Of a stretch of DNA of 64,000 bases, positions 10,233 through 22,254 are shown piece by piece (position 1 is the stretch's first letter; every line of letters starts with the position of its first letter). Location: the NCBI GenBank assembly GCA_948567375.1, contig OX419755.1:56177001-56241000 (forward strand), in the 5' to 3' direction. Source of the stretch: Lunularia cruciata. Lineage: Eukaryota > Streptophyta > Marchantiopsida > Lunulariales > Lunulariaceae. The notes beneath the pieces were generated by a model that saw only the letters and a list, made by a program, of their open reading frames with translations, was not told where the DNA came from and made no database searches. Both the position numbers and the translations under genes were made by a program.

Positions 10233-10841
10233 CTACTGCACCAACTGATCTGCATGCTGCTGCAATGCCTCCTCTGAACTCCACAATGGAACATCCAAGG
10301 TGGATGGAACAATCCCACTCGTACTCCATAGCCGAGTGATCTCCTCTGGTACTGGAGTATCCTCTGCATGGGCGTTCCCCTCCAACAAGTCACCAGGCCA
10401 AGTAACTGCACCGCTGAAAGCCAAAACTGATGCTGCCATGGTCCCGGACTCTAGTGAGCCAAGACTGCCACTACTGAAACGTACTGGTAGGCGACATACC
10501 CGTCCCTCACCAGACTGCCAACCAGGTCTATAAGAGGCTGTCTCCTCCCAATAGTCAATATTGAAACCCATGGGGTATAACAGTGCTCCCCCAACTAGCA
10601 CATCATATGACTCAGCTATCGTCGCAATAGCCTGAGCTCTCACCACCGAGCTATCAGTCGGATGACCAGGCTGAACCTGGACAACAAGCTCCCCACGTGT
10701 GATGTATTGTGTCGAACCACCACCTAGAGATGTCTGGATCTGAAATGGACACCTCTCCACATCGGTCTTCCGTAACTCCAGACCAACAACTACAGCCTTC
10801 CTCAACATAAGGGGCTGCGCACCAGAGTCTAACAAGACTCT
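10233..10841 (-). pseudogene. Element M: aspartic protease region
   Basis: It follows gag in the same frame after a TAG at 10842-10844. The active-site motif is VLLDSGAQPLML right at the start. A hydrophobic stretch AESYDVLVGGALLYPMG near 10620-10570 resembles the retropepsin C-terminal D-x-L-L-G-x block. The remaining 100 residues are a linker to the methyltransferase. It ends at TAG 10233-10235, after which the same frame continues into the methyltransferase. Confidence 0.78.
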
Positions 10842-13025
10842 CTATGGTGTATAGACCTTCCCTGAAGGTCCCACTAAATGAAAGATCCCCCTCTGGTTAT
10901 CCAATAGGACAACACCAGGTGTAAACCGCGCTCTCTCAAAGGCCGGTCTAGCTGGCAACTCCTCCAGTCTAGCCGCTGCTGCCTGCCATAAACCACTGGT
11001 CGCTGAACGGATCCCATGCTCCTCAATCAAGTCAGATCCACTACCAACCACCTCTGCTCTAGTAATAGGAACTGCACCATCCCTACTCTCACACAACGTG
11101 GCAGCCAACCGGAACACTAGGGCTGGGTCAACTCCCAATGTAAACATGTCACTGGCTGAAAATAAAGGATGCCGCATAATCAGCTGAGCCGCCCCCAACA
11201 TCATGCTAGACTCAGTCTGTGTAGTAGCAGGTGGCTGACTAGCAGGTACTCCATTAGGTACTCCATCACCACCTACCACACCTGCACTGGGACGTCTAGG
11301 AACCATGGATGTCGTCTGCAATGCCTCAGATAGCATGAAAGACTGGGGAAGTCTGACCTGTCTCCCAACATCTCCTCTCTGTGGGTCCAACTCCACTGAT
11401 GCTCCTCTAGGCTCTGGAGCACGTACTGCACTCCTAGTCACTGCTGCAGATGCATCCACCTGTGCTGCTCTGCACATGAAGTCCAAAGCATCTCTATCAC
11501 CAGCATATGAGGTGGAAGCCTCAGCACCCGAATCTGATCTCCTCTGAGCAATAGCCATACTAGCCAATCTCTGCTCCAACTGCTCAATCCGAGTAGCCAT
11601 AGCTGTGTCAGAAGTAAGGGCAGGTACTGCACCCCTACTAGGTGTAGATCCTCTACCACCACCTCTACCACCTCGTCCTCCATGAACTGGAGCTCCTCTA
11701 CTACCTGCCATAGCAGCCCTACCACTCCGTAACTCCGGGTGTAGGTCAAAACACCGGTCACTAGTGTGACCAAATCTGTGGCAATGCTCACACTGCCTCT
11801 GTGCTGGCTGTGATGCACCAGAGGTATCAGGTCCGCTGCCCTGAGTACACTCTCTCCTATGGTGAGGTCCACCACAAGTCCAACAAGCAACACCACCACT
11901 CACTGGCTGCTGCTGACCCAAAAATGAGGGTAAGGGTCTAACTCCACTAGGCCCTCCACTAGGCCCTCCACTCGCTCCATAGGATCTGGGCGGTCCACCC
12001 TGTCCTCGAAAACCAACTGGGCGTGGTGCACTCTGCTGCACTCTAGAAGAAGTCACAACCGTGGATGAGGTCTCTCTACCAAGTCCAGCTGTCACCACTC
12101 TCTCCTCCACCATGTTGAGCTCAATACGCTCAGCCAAACCAAAGACTACTGCCAATGTGGGCAAAGTAGCCTGCAACAACGTAGCATCACAAACTCTACG
12201 TCGCAACTCCCTGTCCAGTATCCCATACCAAAACTGGACTGCATGGGCCTCAGTAACTCCCTGAGTGAAACTGATCAGCCGCCTCATGCGAGTATATGCC
12301 TTGCGTAGGCTCTCTCCAGCCTTCCGCTGGAACTCCTGCAAGCTCCTCAGCTTGTCAGTCCGCACTCCCTGGTAGTTCTGCCTCAAACATAGGAAGAACT
12401 CAACCATGGGGTTAAACCCCGATACCACACCACCTCTTGCAGCGGTACCTCCACTCGTAGTAGCACTATCTCCAACTAGTGCACCTCCACTAGCTCCACC
12501 AACACTACTCGAGCTAGAACTCGTAGGTACAGCCGATCTACTCCTGGCCACCGAGCCTGAAGTGATGGAGATATAGTGTGGAGACCAATACTGTCTCCAT
12601 AACTCAATCTCCTCCAAATGAGCTCTCCTGAACTCATGGTAGTTGTCCATTGGTGGACCCTCCAAGTGCTGAAACAACCCCTTCCATGTCATGAAGGGTG
12701 TGAACAAAGTCGGGTTCTACATCTGCTGCAGATCACACCAACTATCGAACTCCTGGATGAAGTCATCCAACTCAATGGTACCCACTGTACCAGAGTAACG
12801 CCTAGGGCCTTTGGAGGCCCCATAAATCTCGTCCATGTCCCACAACAACGGTGCGGACACACCAAGTGCACTCTCAATTGAATCAGCTCCTGTGTCGAAC
12901 TCCAACTCAGAGTCAATCTCCTCCCTCACTGGGACCTGAGATACAGGTTGATACCGAGCACCACTCCGAGTAAACCCACTGCGTATTGCAGGGCTAACTC
13001 CTCTGGAATCTCCAAAGAACTCCAT
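10842..13025 (-). pseudogene. Element M: gag
   Basis: The likely ATG is 13025-13023 (MEFFGDSRGV). One in-frame TAG at 12717-12719 breaks it near residue 103. After that the frame is open for 621 codons. A capsid-like region (FNPMVEFFLCLRQNYQGVR, then LQEFQRKAGESLRKAY) is followed by two CCHC-type knuckles: C-WT-C-GGPH-H-RRE-C near 11890 and C-EH-C-HRFG-H-TSDR-C near 11790-11750. A Gly/Arg-rich stretch (RGGRGGGRG) and a glutamine-rich coil (RIEQLEQRLASMA) come next. The end is GKVYTP then TAG. Long Ser/Gly/Ala-rich segments are unlike the neighbouring gags. Confidence 0.85.
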
Positions 13026-13448
13026 CGTGACCACGTAACTGCAACAACAAACCCGAACCACCAACTGCAACCACAAGTCGCAACCGCAAGTGCCCCACCA
13101 AGTGCCAACACCAACTAGACACCACCCACTAATGTAACTCTAACCGAGATAACTACACTAGGGGAAAGGCAACCTGTAACCTGCCATCATAACACACACT
13201 CTCACGGTCTGCAGGTCATCACTTCCTACCTCACCGGAGAGAAACAAAGGTAGTCTGATTGGTCATCACTTCAGCCTCACCACCGAGAGCACACTAGAGC
13301 ACCAACGCTCAAAAGTCAGGGCACCTCACACAAACGTGGTGCACAAATAGGAAGCAGAGAATGGAGGGGATCCAATCACAAGAAATCTAAACGAAAACCC
13401 TCCATCTCATAACACAACACGGGACTGACTCTGCCACCATTTGGCATT
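13026..13448 (-). other. Element M leader between LTR and gag, with primer-site-like sequence
   Basis: No gene is visible. Near 13430-13440 (minus strand) TGGTGGCAGAGTC resembles the TGGTATCAGAGC tRNA-Met primer site but has changes. It is only a candidate. Confidence 0.4.
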
Positions 13449-14764
13449 TGACATAAGAGTAGTTCGTATCTAAGTCCTAAGCTACCAGGATCACCAAGAA
13501 TGGGATCAAACTGCCTCTCCTAGCCAAAGCTACATGTGTATAGATAACAGTGGCACAGTCACTATGACAACAAGTGAGGGTGGACCAGTTGGCTAGGGCA
13601 CCAGTCTAGGAACAAGAGATCTAGGGGTCAAACCCTGTTGCGTACAATCTAGCAAGAAAGGCAAATTTTGCCAACCAATGACCAAGATCTACACTAAACT
13701 AGCTAGCCTCACGCCAGCAAGCTGGCTCTTCTGGCCCTTCTAGGCCTTCGTAGCCTCTCATAGCCCACAGCCCTAAGCCTCGAAGCCTCGAAACACCGAA
13801 ATTCAGCCAAATGAGGCCTTTCTTGTTGCCACTTCGAACCTCCTCCAAAATTGGTGAAACTTCTCCAAATCTGCGAAACTCCTCCAAATTAGCAAAACTT
13901 CTCCAAATCTGGCCAAACAGCAAAACTCCTCCAATTCTGGCCCAAAATCTGACGTAAATCTGACGTAAACCCTAAAGATGGATGTCCGCCAAATCCCCCG
14001 CTAACTTTCCACTCGAGCCAAATTGACAAAACGAGTTTTTCCAAATCACAATTTCATGAGAAGAGCTTTCCAACTCCACCTTCAATTTCACTTTCTGAGC
14101 CCAACTTGCAGCAAATTGGTCCTTCCTTCACCTCCTGAGCTCAAAATCACAACACTGCTCAAAAATTGCTCCTTCTTTGCTTGAAATTTGGCCAGCGCTT
14201 CTGCACACCGTCCGCCTAACTGCCAAATTTGCATCAACTACACGAGCTTCTGCACACTAGGGAAACACAGAACCTGAATCGAGCTACCACGATCCACCGA
14301 GCTTGGAGATACCACCAACACTCAACGTTCCTGCACGCGATTTCCCCCTGACTTCACTTCTCTGATGTAATCAGATTGCTTAACACTCTCAACTCAACTC
14401 AACTCAGATCAGTACTTGATCTGTCACTCTATAAACTGCCAACAACTGGGCACTGATTATAGTCAAGCCACACCCACTCAAGCATAGAGAATCCAGGTGA
14501 CGCTCGCCGGCCTCTGTCCACCATAGCCAGGAACTCGAAGGCTCAACATCAGAGAAGTGAGCTCTCTGGAGCTCACTTCGAAACTATACCCCCTGGACTC
14601 GAGCTAGCCCTGAAACCCTAACGGTCTCGCTGACGGCACACTCGACGGTGCAAACGGTGCAAAGTGACGGTGGGCCCCACCGTGAAGTCAGTACCCCGAA
14701 CACAAAATCTAACCGTCGGAAAGTAGTCCCTAAGAAACTACTAGAATAACTCTAACTACCATCA
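13449..14764 (-). repeat. Element M 5' LTR (about 1.3 kb)
   Basis: On the minus strand the segment starts TGATGG, where similarity to G3 integrase stops, and a plausible end is ATGTCA at 13449, giving TGA...TCA ends. The partner LTR lies outside the window, so the right boundary rests on the G3 junction and the left one on end motif and primer-site position. It contains repeated GGAG(A/G)AGTTT-type stretches near 13850-13930 and a weak TTTATAGAG promoter-like box near 14430. Confidence 0.55.
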
Positions 14765-15998
14765 CTGGAACTCCAGTGTCCAAGCATCTAGATGCGGAAC
14801 TACAAATGGCGTGACAATAGCCACACCTGATCCCCAACATTGAACTCCATGTGCCTACGGTGTGCATCAGCATACTACTTCTGGCAATTTTGTGCAATCT
14901 GTGATTTGTGCTTAGCGCTCTCCATCCCTTGTTGGATTCTAGAAACAAATGTGTTGACTGCATTGACCTTGGTAGCCACTAGATGGATCTTCATTAAGCT
15001 GGAAGGTGTGAAGGGATGCTCACCATACATGAGGAAGAACGGAGTGACTTGGGTGGATGCATTCACTGAATTGTTGTAAGCAAATTCCACCAACGGGAAT
15101 AGGGTGTCCCACCTCTCTTGCTCTTCTAAGGTGAAGCTGTGTAACATGTCTTCAATAGTGTGATTAGCCCGCTCTGTTTGTCCATCTGTTTGTGGGTGGT
15201 AAGCTGTGGACATGGCCAACTTGGTTTTGAAGAAACTAAAGAGGGTGCGCCAAAACAAATTGGTGAATTGAGTACCCCTACCGGTGATGAGTACTCAAGA
15301 CAAGCCATGGTGAGAGAAGACTGCATCTAAGTATAATTGAGCAAGTTGTGGAGCGATCACCTCCTTGGTGGTAGGGCGTACATGAATCATTTTGCTAAAC
15401 CGGTCCACAAAGGCCACGATGGAGTCAAATCCTGATGTAGTCTTGGGTAATTCACAAACAAGATCCATACACACCTATTCCCAATGTTGTGTAGGACTGG
15501 GGAGAGGTTGCAAGAGCCATGTAGACGCTTGATTATAAGCTTTGTTCTGTTGACAAAGTAAGCAACTGCGCACATAGTCCATCACATTGTTGATCATCTT
15601 GGGCCAATAGTAATGGCGCTAGACTGCATCCAAGGTCTTGTCTACTCCAACATGACCTGCAATGGCCGAATCATGACATTCCGCTAGAATGATGGTGCAC
15701 AATTCTAGGACATTTGGAATCCATAATCTGCCATCACGAAAGGTGAGTCCTTGGATGCTAGTGATGCCTTTGGATGATTGCCCTTGTACAATCTGTGGAT
15801 CAGTTTTTGTAGCTGCTAGAATCTCTAGCCAAAATTTAGGGTTAATCTGAACCTCTGCCACCAAGTTGTTTGCCATTGGCATGCGGGTGAATGCATCTAC
15901 AAGTTGCTTCTTACCTTCAACATAGGTGATTGTCATGCTGAAGCATTGTCGCCACTCTGCCTATCAAATCTGGTGACAAGATAGATCCTTCTACATCT
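14765..15998 (-). pseudogene. G3 integrase and end of RNase H region
   Basis: The fragment starts after the A2 insertion with ITYVEGKKQLVDAFTRMP (end of RNase H/connection). The HHCC finger follows (H-DSAIAG-H ... C-LL-C-QQNKA) and then the core: MDLVCELPKTT, LITGRGTQFTN and HPQTDGQTERANHTIED. The second catalytic Asp is Gly here (G4 has Asp), so the core would be dead. Several stops (near 15620, 15477, 15296) break the frame. The C-terminal GDQVWLLSRHL breaks off at 14765 where element M inserted. G4 36256-37260 is the collinear relative. Confidence 0.85.
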
Positions 15999-16683
15999 TG
16001 TGAGTTGGCCTGTCTCTCACTCAGGATGAACCTCTGATGGCTATTATGGTAGCGCACCATGGACTAAGAAGGCAAGGAATCCCAACTCCATCATACTCCT
16101 CCAAGGCTAACACTCCAAGACTCAAGACATTGCTCACTAGAGAACTCAATGAGAGAGAGATAGTTGCAAATGAAAGGATGATGAGTACCTCCTCACCCCT
16201 TGTTTATATACTTGTGAAATAGTTATGTACCAAAGTTACTAATTACCGTAGTAACTCAAGTTACTAGACTAAAAGTCAAGTAAAGTCACAAAGTAGAAAG
16301 GAATATCCATTTACATGGGCAAATTCCTCTAAGAATGTGGTCTTATCTTGACCCAATCACTAAGTCAAGGATTCCTTCACATGGGCTATCCTTGGACTAA
16401 AGAATCCAAAACAAAAAGGCTTGCGGGCCCAAGAGTTCTCAACTCTTTCCTCAAAGCCAAACACCTAGGAATAATACCAAGTCAACACACTAAAATCCAA
16501 AATAGTGGTGCTCATCTTTTGTACTTCCTCTAAATTAAGGTCCCCTCTATCTTAGCTGTGACTAACTTTAGCTAACCATGACTAATATAGAACCATCCTT
16601 TATCTCTAAATAATATCTCTTAAGTACTTGTAATACCAAGCTAAATATCACAATACCACACACATGCACAAATGGGTGTTACA
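15999..16683 (-). repeat. A2 3' LTR
   Basis: This 685-bp LTR is in reverse orientation, with plus-strand ends TGTGAG and TGTTACA. It differs from the 5' copy at scattered sites, for example near 16300-16340. Confidence 0.92.
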
Positions 16684-16692
16684 TTTACCCCC
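16684..16692 (-). promoter_or_regulatory. A2 polypurine tract
   Basis: GGGGGTAAA on the minus strand lies directly next to the 3' LTR, as in A1. Confidence 0.55.
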
Positions 16693-16731
16693 GGACTAAG
16701 TTTTCACTTTGTCCTCAAAGTGAAGGTCTCT

Positions 16732-19236
16732 CTACCTTCTATGGTACATCTTCAACTTATCATGGTTAATCCTATCAAAGTGTCTTCCTCCCAACTCCTT
16801 GAGATCATAGGTGTAATTGCTCCACACCTTCTCCACTATGAAAGGTCCAAAGTACTTAGGCAAAAATTTCTTTTGCACTCTCTTGAATCGAATGGAATCA
16901 AACAACATTACCCAATCACCTTCCTTGAAAGTCTCCACCTTCTTCTTGCCTTGCCTCTTGTCATAGCTCTCCTTTTGTTTCCTTTGGGCTCGCTCCACTC
17001 AAACCATAGCAACTGCTCTTGCCTCTTCCAACTCCATGAGTTGATCCTTCCTTGACTTCTCTGCATCACCTCCTTGTGCTTTCTTCAATCTCTTATGAAT
17101 GCTTTGGAAGGTAGGAAGATCAAAGTGAATAGGTAAGGTAGACTCAATACCATACACCAATTGAAATGGAGAATATCCGGTGGAAGTCTTCATGGTTGTC
17201 CTATACTCCCACAAAACTGCATGAATCCTCTTGTCCCAATGATGTTTAGCCCCCTCCATTTCTGCATCTTTGGCCAACATCATGCACAAGGTCTGATTGG
17301 TTCTCTCTGCCAAGCCATTGGAATTTGGCTTATAGGATGTAGTTACTCTATGTGTGATAGAGAAATGTCGTAGCATGGTTGTAGTAATGCTTCTTGTAAA
17401 CTCTCCTCCTCTATCAGAAACCAACTCCAAAGGGCATCCAAACCTAGTGATAATGCGTTCATAAAGAAATCTACCCACTTCATCTTCATTCTTGTCCCTC
17501 AATGGTCTAGCCTCAAACCACTTGGTAAGGTAATCAGTAACTACCACAATGTACCGATTGTTCCTTGGGGTTCTATTGAGAGGACCTACAAAATCAATTC
17601 TCCACTTCTCAAAAGGTCCTAGCAATGGAATTGATCTAAGTGGTGGAGTGGATGTAGACTTTCTAGCAAAAGCTTGACAAACATGACAAGTTTTGCAATA
17701 ATCAAGACAATCCTTGAAAATCCCTTTCCAATGGTAACCTGCATCTAGAATCTTGAAAGCAGTCACCTTTCCTGCAAAGTGTCCTCCACATACTAAACCT
17801 TCATGAAACTCCTTTATGAGTAGGATAGACTCTTCCTTACCCACTGCTCTTCGAAGTAGACCATGTGCTCCTTGGTGAAAAAGAATATCCTCCACCATTG
17901 TGTAAGGTCTAGATCTTGCTGCAAGGGCCTTCCTCTCCCTAGCATGCATCCCTTCTCGATAGTTACCTCTTGTCACAAAATCCACAATCTCCTTGTACTC
18001 CATTGGAACCTCTTGAGTGACTGAGATTGTCATGAGCTCCTCATCCGGGAAGAAATCATCCATTGGCTCATCTCCATCATGATCATAGGCTCTAGATAAC
18101 AAATCAGCATTTGCATGTTTCTTTCCTGGCCTATCCTCAATGGTGTAGTCATACTCAAACAAGAGTATCATCCACCTTGCTAGTCTCCCTTCAACATTAG
18201 GCTTGTTGAAGATGTACTTCAAAGCCTTGTGATCCGTAACAATGGTGGCTTTCCCTCCAATCAAGTAGTGTCTAAACTTCTTGAGACCAAAGATCATTGC
18301 CAACCCTTCTCTCTCTATGACAGAGTAGTTCTTCTCTACTGAAACCATCTGCCTACTAGCATAAGCTATTGGATGATCATGCACATCTTGGTCTAATTGA
18401 CTAAGAGTGCATCCTATAGCTACATTAGAAGCATCAGTGTAGAGGATGAAAGGCTTACTCCAATCAGGTTTAGCAAGAATTGGAGCTACAACAAGGGATT
18501 GCTTGAGCTCCTCAAAAGCTTTGAGAGCCTCCTTGTCCTCCAAAATCACCATGTAATCTACACCCTTCTTCATGTAGATGGTCAATGTATAAGCTTTGTT
18601 GGAAAATGATAAGATGAACCTCCTATAGTATCCAACCATCTCCAAGAATTGGCGTAACTTTGTCAAGCTTGAAGGGAATGGAAGGTTTGAGATTTTCCTC
18701 ACCTTCTTAGGATCAACTACTGTTCCATCCTTGGAGATGATGTGCCCCAAAAGTAGACCTCCTTCACATCCAAAAATGCACTTCTCTGGGTTGAGTGATG
18801 CATTTGCCTCATCCAAGCGTTGCAAGACTTTGATTAGGTGCTCAAAGTGCTCCTCCTTGCTCCCATAGACACAAAAGTCATCAATGAAGTCTCTCACAAA
18901 TTTCCCAATGAAAGGTTCAACTACCTTGTTCATGAACCATTGGAATGTGGCTGGAGCATTGCAAAGCCCAAAAGGCATGACCTTGAAAGCATAAGTTCCC
19001 CAAGGTGTGGTGAACCTGGTGAGTTGTTGATGCTCTGGTGCAATCTTGATTTGGTTATATCCACTATAACCATCTCCAAAATTGTATCTCTCATGACCTG
19101 CAACCTCCTCCAAGATCTCATCAATGAATGGCAATGGGTAGTAGTCCTTCTTGGTAACAGCATTAAGCTTCTTGTAATCCACACATACCCAAAGCTTGCC
19201 ATTCTTTTTCTTCACAATGACAATTGGAGACACTCA
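16732..19236 (-). pseudogene. A2 pol: RT, RNase H, integrase
   Basis: After a TGA at 19234-19236 (Trp TGG in A1) the frame is open to a second TGA at 16999-17001 (Arg CGA in A1), then continues to 16732. It carries YPLPFIDEILEEV, MPFGLCNAPATFQ, FIDDFCVYG, LYTDASNVAIG, CKTCHVCQ and the integrase D, D and E residues (IDFVGPLN, VSDRGGEF, NGLAERTNQ). The C-terminal tail after the second stop is the integrase end matching A1. Both stops are single transitions relative to A1 and fit cytosine deamination. Confidence 0.92.
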
Positions 19237-21558
19237 TTCTGAATTCTCCACCTCAAAGATAAATCCAGCCTCCTTGAGCTTATCAATCTCCTCCTTCACA
19301 ACCAAAGATATTGGTGGGCTAATGCGATGTTGCTTTTGGCGGATTGGTCTTGCATGTGACTCCACCTCTATCTTGTGCTCCTCCAAGGTGACTTCTTTCA
19401 AATCCTTGTAACTAAAAGCAAACGCATGGATGAACTTGCCGGAAATCTCCTCAAATCTCACCTTCTCCTCCTTGGTAACATTTGGGACATACTTGAGTGT
19501 AGCTAACCTTCTCTCTACCTCCTCAAGTGTCAATGGTGATTTTTCTGGATCCTTCAAAACCTCTGGCTTAGGTGCAAAATCCATAGCACACAAGGGATAC
19601 ACATCTGAATCAGATTCAGATTCATCCTCCTCCATGGAAGTCTCCTCTTCCATGCTTGTGTCCACACCTGAAGCTCCTTCTTCAGAATCTGATTCCCAAT
19701 AATCAGAAGATGGTGTATCTGAATGTGAAGTGTTGGTGGTGTTAGTCACAGGAACAGTGACTCTATGGTTTGATGGCCCAATCTTCAAGTACCCTTTGTG
19801 CCATTGATCAATTGTGTGTGCTGCTCTCAACCATGGCCTCCCAAGAAGTAAGTCATAGCTTGAATCCTTCAAGACTTGGAAAGTCATGAGATTTTGAACT
19901 CCCTTAACTAAAACTACCACCTTATCCATCACTCCTACTGGTCGAACTTGTTGCTTGTTTGCCATGCTCACCACAAATGTTGAAGGTCTTGAGGGTATCA
20001 TACCCAACCTCTTCATCAACCTTTTCGACATGGCATTCACTGCTGATCCTCCATCAACCAATGCATCCTTGATGTTGTGACCATTCACTCTCACATCAAT
20101 CTTGGAGGCATATTCACAAGCCTCCCATGGTGCTGGCTTGGCATCCACCACCCCCATTGATATTGGAACTTTTGCCTTCTTCTTCTTCTTGCTCCTTGTA
20201 GAACTCAAACCACCTCTAAGCTCCTTTCTCAAGGTAGGGTTCAAAGCAATCAATTGGCCCACTGTGATGTTAGCCTTGTGACTACCAACATCCTCCAACA
20301 CATTGTAGTTCCATTGTTGCTTTGAAATCAAGAAATCCTCCATCCCCAACTTCTTCCTTGGAGTCTTTGTTGTTGATGGTGTTGAGGTGCGAGTGCTCCT
20401 AGTAGACATAGGAGTATCTTTGCTTGGAGTAAATCCTTGAGAAGAGTGAACATCCTCTGCAAAACGAGCTCTCTTCTTCTCTTGTGCCAAAAGCTCCAAA
20501 TTAAGACCCTTGGAGTTTGAGCACTCACCCTTCTCATACTTGCTCTCAACCACATCTATGGATGCTATCCCCTTACCTTTGTTGGGATTAGGAGCCACTT
20601 GGGTTTCACTACCTCCCTCTTTCCCTCTATTGGCTCCCTCATAACCCCTTCCTCCATGGTAAGTGGAATTTGGGCAATTCCTTTGGATATGGCCTCTTCC
20701 TCCACAACCAAAACAATTTCTATGATTGAAATTGTTGGCTGGTTGGCCTCCTCTATATGGATAGTTTCCATAACTCCTAGGTCCTCTCCCTACATTCTGA
20801 TCCACCTCTCTCTTCTCCCATAGTTGCACCACATTGATCTTGAGATCTGCAAGTTGTTCTGTGATGGTTTGAAGTGGATCTTTTGGTGGTGGTGCAAGAA
20901 ATGGAGCAACCACTACTTGTGGTGCAACCCTTGCCACCAAAGTATCAGAAGTTCCACCATACTTGTAGCCTTGAGGAGGATGCACGACCTCCTTCACCAC
21001 CAAATCAGTCTCATCCCCTTCCAAACTCTCCTCCATACGAATTGTGATCTTGATAGCTTCAACCTTGGAAGAAGGTTTCTCATATCTCACCTTGCTTCTA
21101 ATTTGTGGTCTCAACCCTCCCACAAAATTCTTAGTGAGCATGGCCCCTATGCCAATCATTGTAGTCTCCACATCATCCCCACCCTTCCTCAACACTATGC
21201 GAAATCTGGACTCTAACTTTTCCACTCTTTCCACATAGACTCTCACTTTTTCTCCTTCTCCTTGCTTGAGAAATGTAACCTCACTCATCAATCTCTCATA
21301 ACTCTCATCAAGAAGAAAGTTCTCAATGAGTGCTGAAGTCAAAGTCTCCCAAGACTCCTCTTCCCCATCTCTCCTCTCTCTCTTTTGGTATTCTGACTCA
21401 TACCATGTAAGTGCTGCATCCTCAAAGAAATCTGGTAATAATGAGGCCCACTCATTCTTCCTCCTCTCATTGTTTCCTATGCAAGCTCTCTTGAAGTCTC
21501 TAACAAAGGCCTCCACATCTTCTCCATCCTTGCCAAAGAAAACCGGAAGTTTCCCCAT
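19234..21558 (-). pseudogene. A2 gag-protease and start of RT
   Basis: Starting at MGKLPVFFGKDGED, the frame is open for 774 codons until the TGA at 19234-19236. It contains the CCHC knuckle C-FG-C-GGRG-H-IQRN-C, the basic KKKKKAKV linker, a protease D-G-G-SAVNAM site and the LLLGRPWLR end. At the position of the A1 nonsense codon it has a sense codon. The acidic linker and the RT N-terminus (LKEAGFIFEVENSE) follow. Confidence 0.93.
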
Positions 21559-21798
21559 CTTAACCTCTCACTATCTTTCTTTCTCTCAAAATTTTTTTTC
21601 TCTCACTCTATTACTAATAGAGTATATACATGACTAACACCATCTGAGAATAATCCACTCTAGGGAACACAAAAGGTTTAGGTTGCTCCAAGATTTCTAT
21701 AGCAACATCAAATTCTAGAATGCATATTAATCTAACTCTCATGGATAGTTTATCCATAAGTTGAAAGATTATCTCCATCACTAATCTTGAGAACTAGC
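21559..21798 (-). other. A2 spacer between extra ORF and gag
   Basis: A/T-rich leader matching A1 3409-3643; no gene is visible. Confidence 0.5.
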
Positions 21799-22254
21799 TT
21801 ATGAAGGTGGTAGTATTTCTGTAGCTGTACTAAGACTCTCTCCAAGATCCTTCACCAAAGTCTTTAAAAGTGCGTTTACTCTACTACACTCATGTCCTTT
21901 TGGAAGTCCTTCCACTCCACAAACCTCACACACCTCCTTGGTCTTAGATCTTCTCCCTCCTAATCTTGGTGAAGAAGTTCCAACATGCAAACCCAAGTCA
22001 AGTAAGCCTCTCCTTTCCCTCAATCTCTTGCTCTCAAAGGTCAATGGACATGAACTTGCCTTATGTCCCTTCTCTCCACATAGAAAGCACTTAGACTCAC
22101 TCTTTCCTCCAAGTGGTGTAGGTTTTTGGATCCTCTGAACACTCTCTTCAAATTCTATTGTCAACTCTCTTTTCCTCAAATCCACCCCTACAATCACCTC
22201 AAACCCTTGAGGAACCTTGCATAATCTCAATTTCCACTCTTGATGACACTCCAT
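21799..22254 (-). CDS. A2 extra ORF upstream of gag, double zinc-knuckle protein (151 aa)
   Basis: Begins MECHQEWKLRLCKVPQGFE. It has the CCHC knuckle C-FL-C-GEKG-H-KASS-C and the second cluster C-EV-C-x8-H-E-C, as in A1. A TCA-to-TAA change ends it six residues early. Otherwise the frame is intact although A2 is clearly older than A1, which suggests the ORF was under protein-level constraint before insertion. Confidence 0.6.
   Translation of the reverse strand: MECHQEWKLRLCKVPQGFEVIVGVDLRKRELTIEFEESVQRIQKPTPLGGKSESKCFLCGEKGHKASSCPLTFESKRLRERRGLLDLGLHVGTSSPRLGGRRSKTKEVCEVCGVEGLPKGHECSRVNALLKTLVKDLGESLSTATEILPPS

Larger units (their letters stand above)
1..14764 (-). mobile_element. Element M: methyltransferase-carrying Ty3/gypsy retrotransposon, split by A1, 3' part outside window
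   Basis: Read on the minus strand the order is LTR (14764-13449), leader, gag, protease, C5-cytosine methyltransferase and reverse transcriptase. The RT runs off the left edge, so RNase H, integrase and the 3' LTR are not visible. The younger element A1 (1396-9197) splits it exactly at the end of the methyltransferase domain. Removing A1 and one copy of its 4-bp duplication keeps the reading frame. M itself lies in the integrase end of G3. Its coding part is visibly richer in G+C than the neighbouring elements. Nine in-frame stops make it inactive. Confidence 0.85.

Noticed and set aside
11305-11547. Plus-strand ORFs over M gag and methyltransferase
   Set aside because: G+C-rich sequence leaves opposite frames open; no domain, and the minus strand explains the region.
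1-13025. Reassigned stop code (TAG read as Gln) to explain the many TAG codons in M
   Set aside because: Other elements in the window use TAG as an ordinary lesion and lack the bias; nuclear plant genomes use the standard code. Deamination is simpler.
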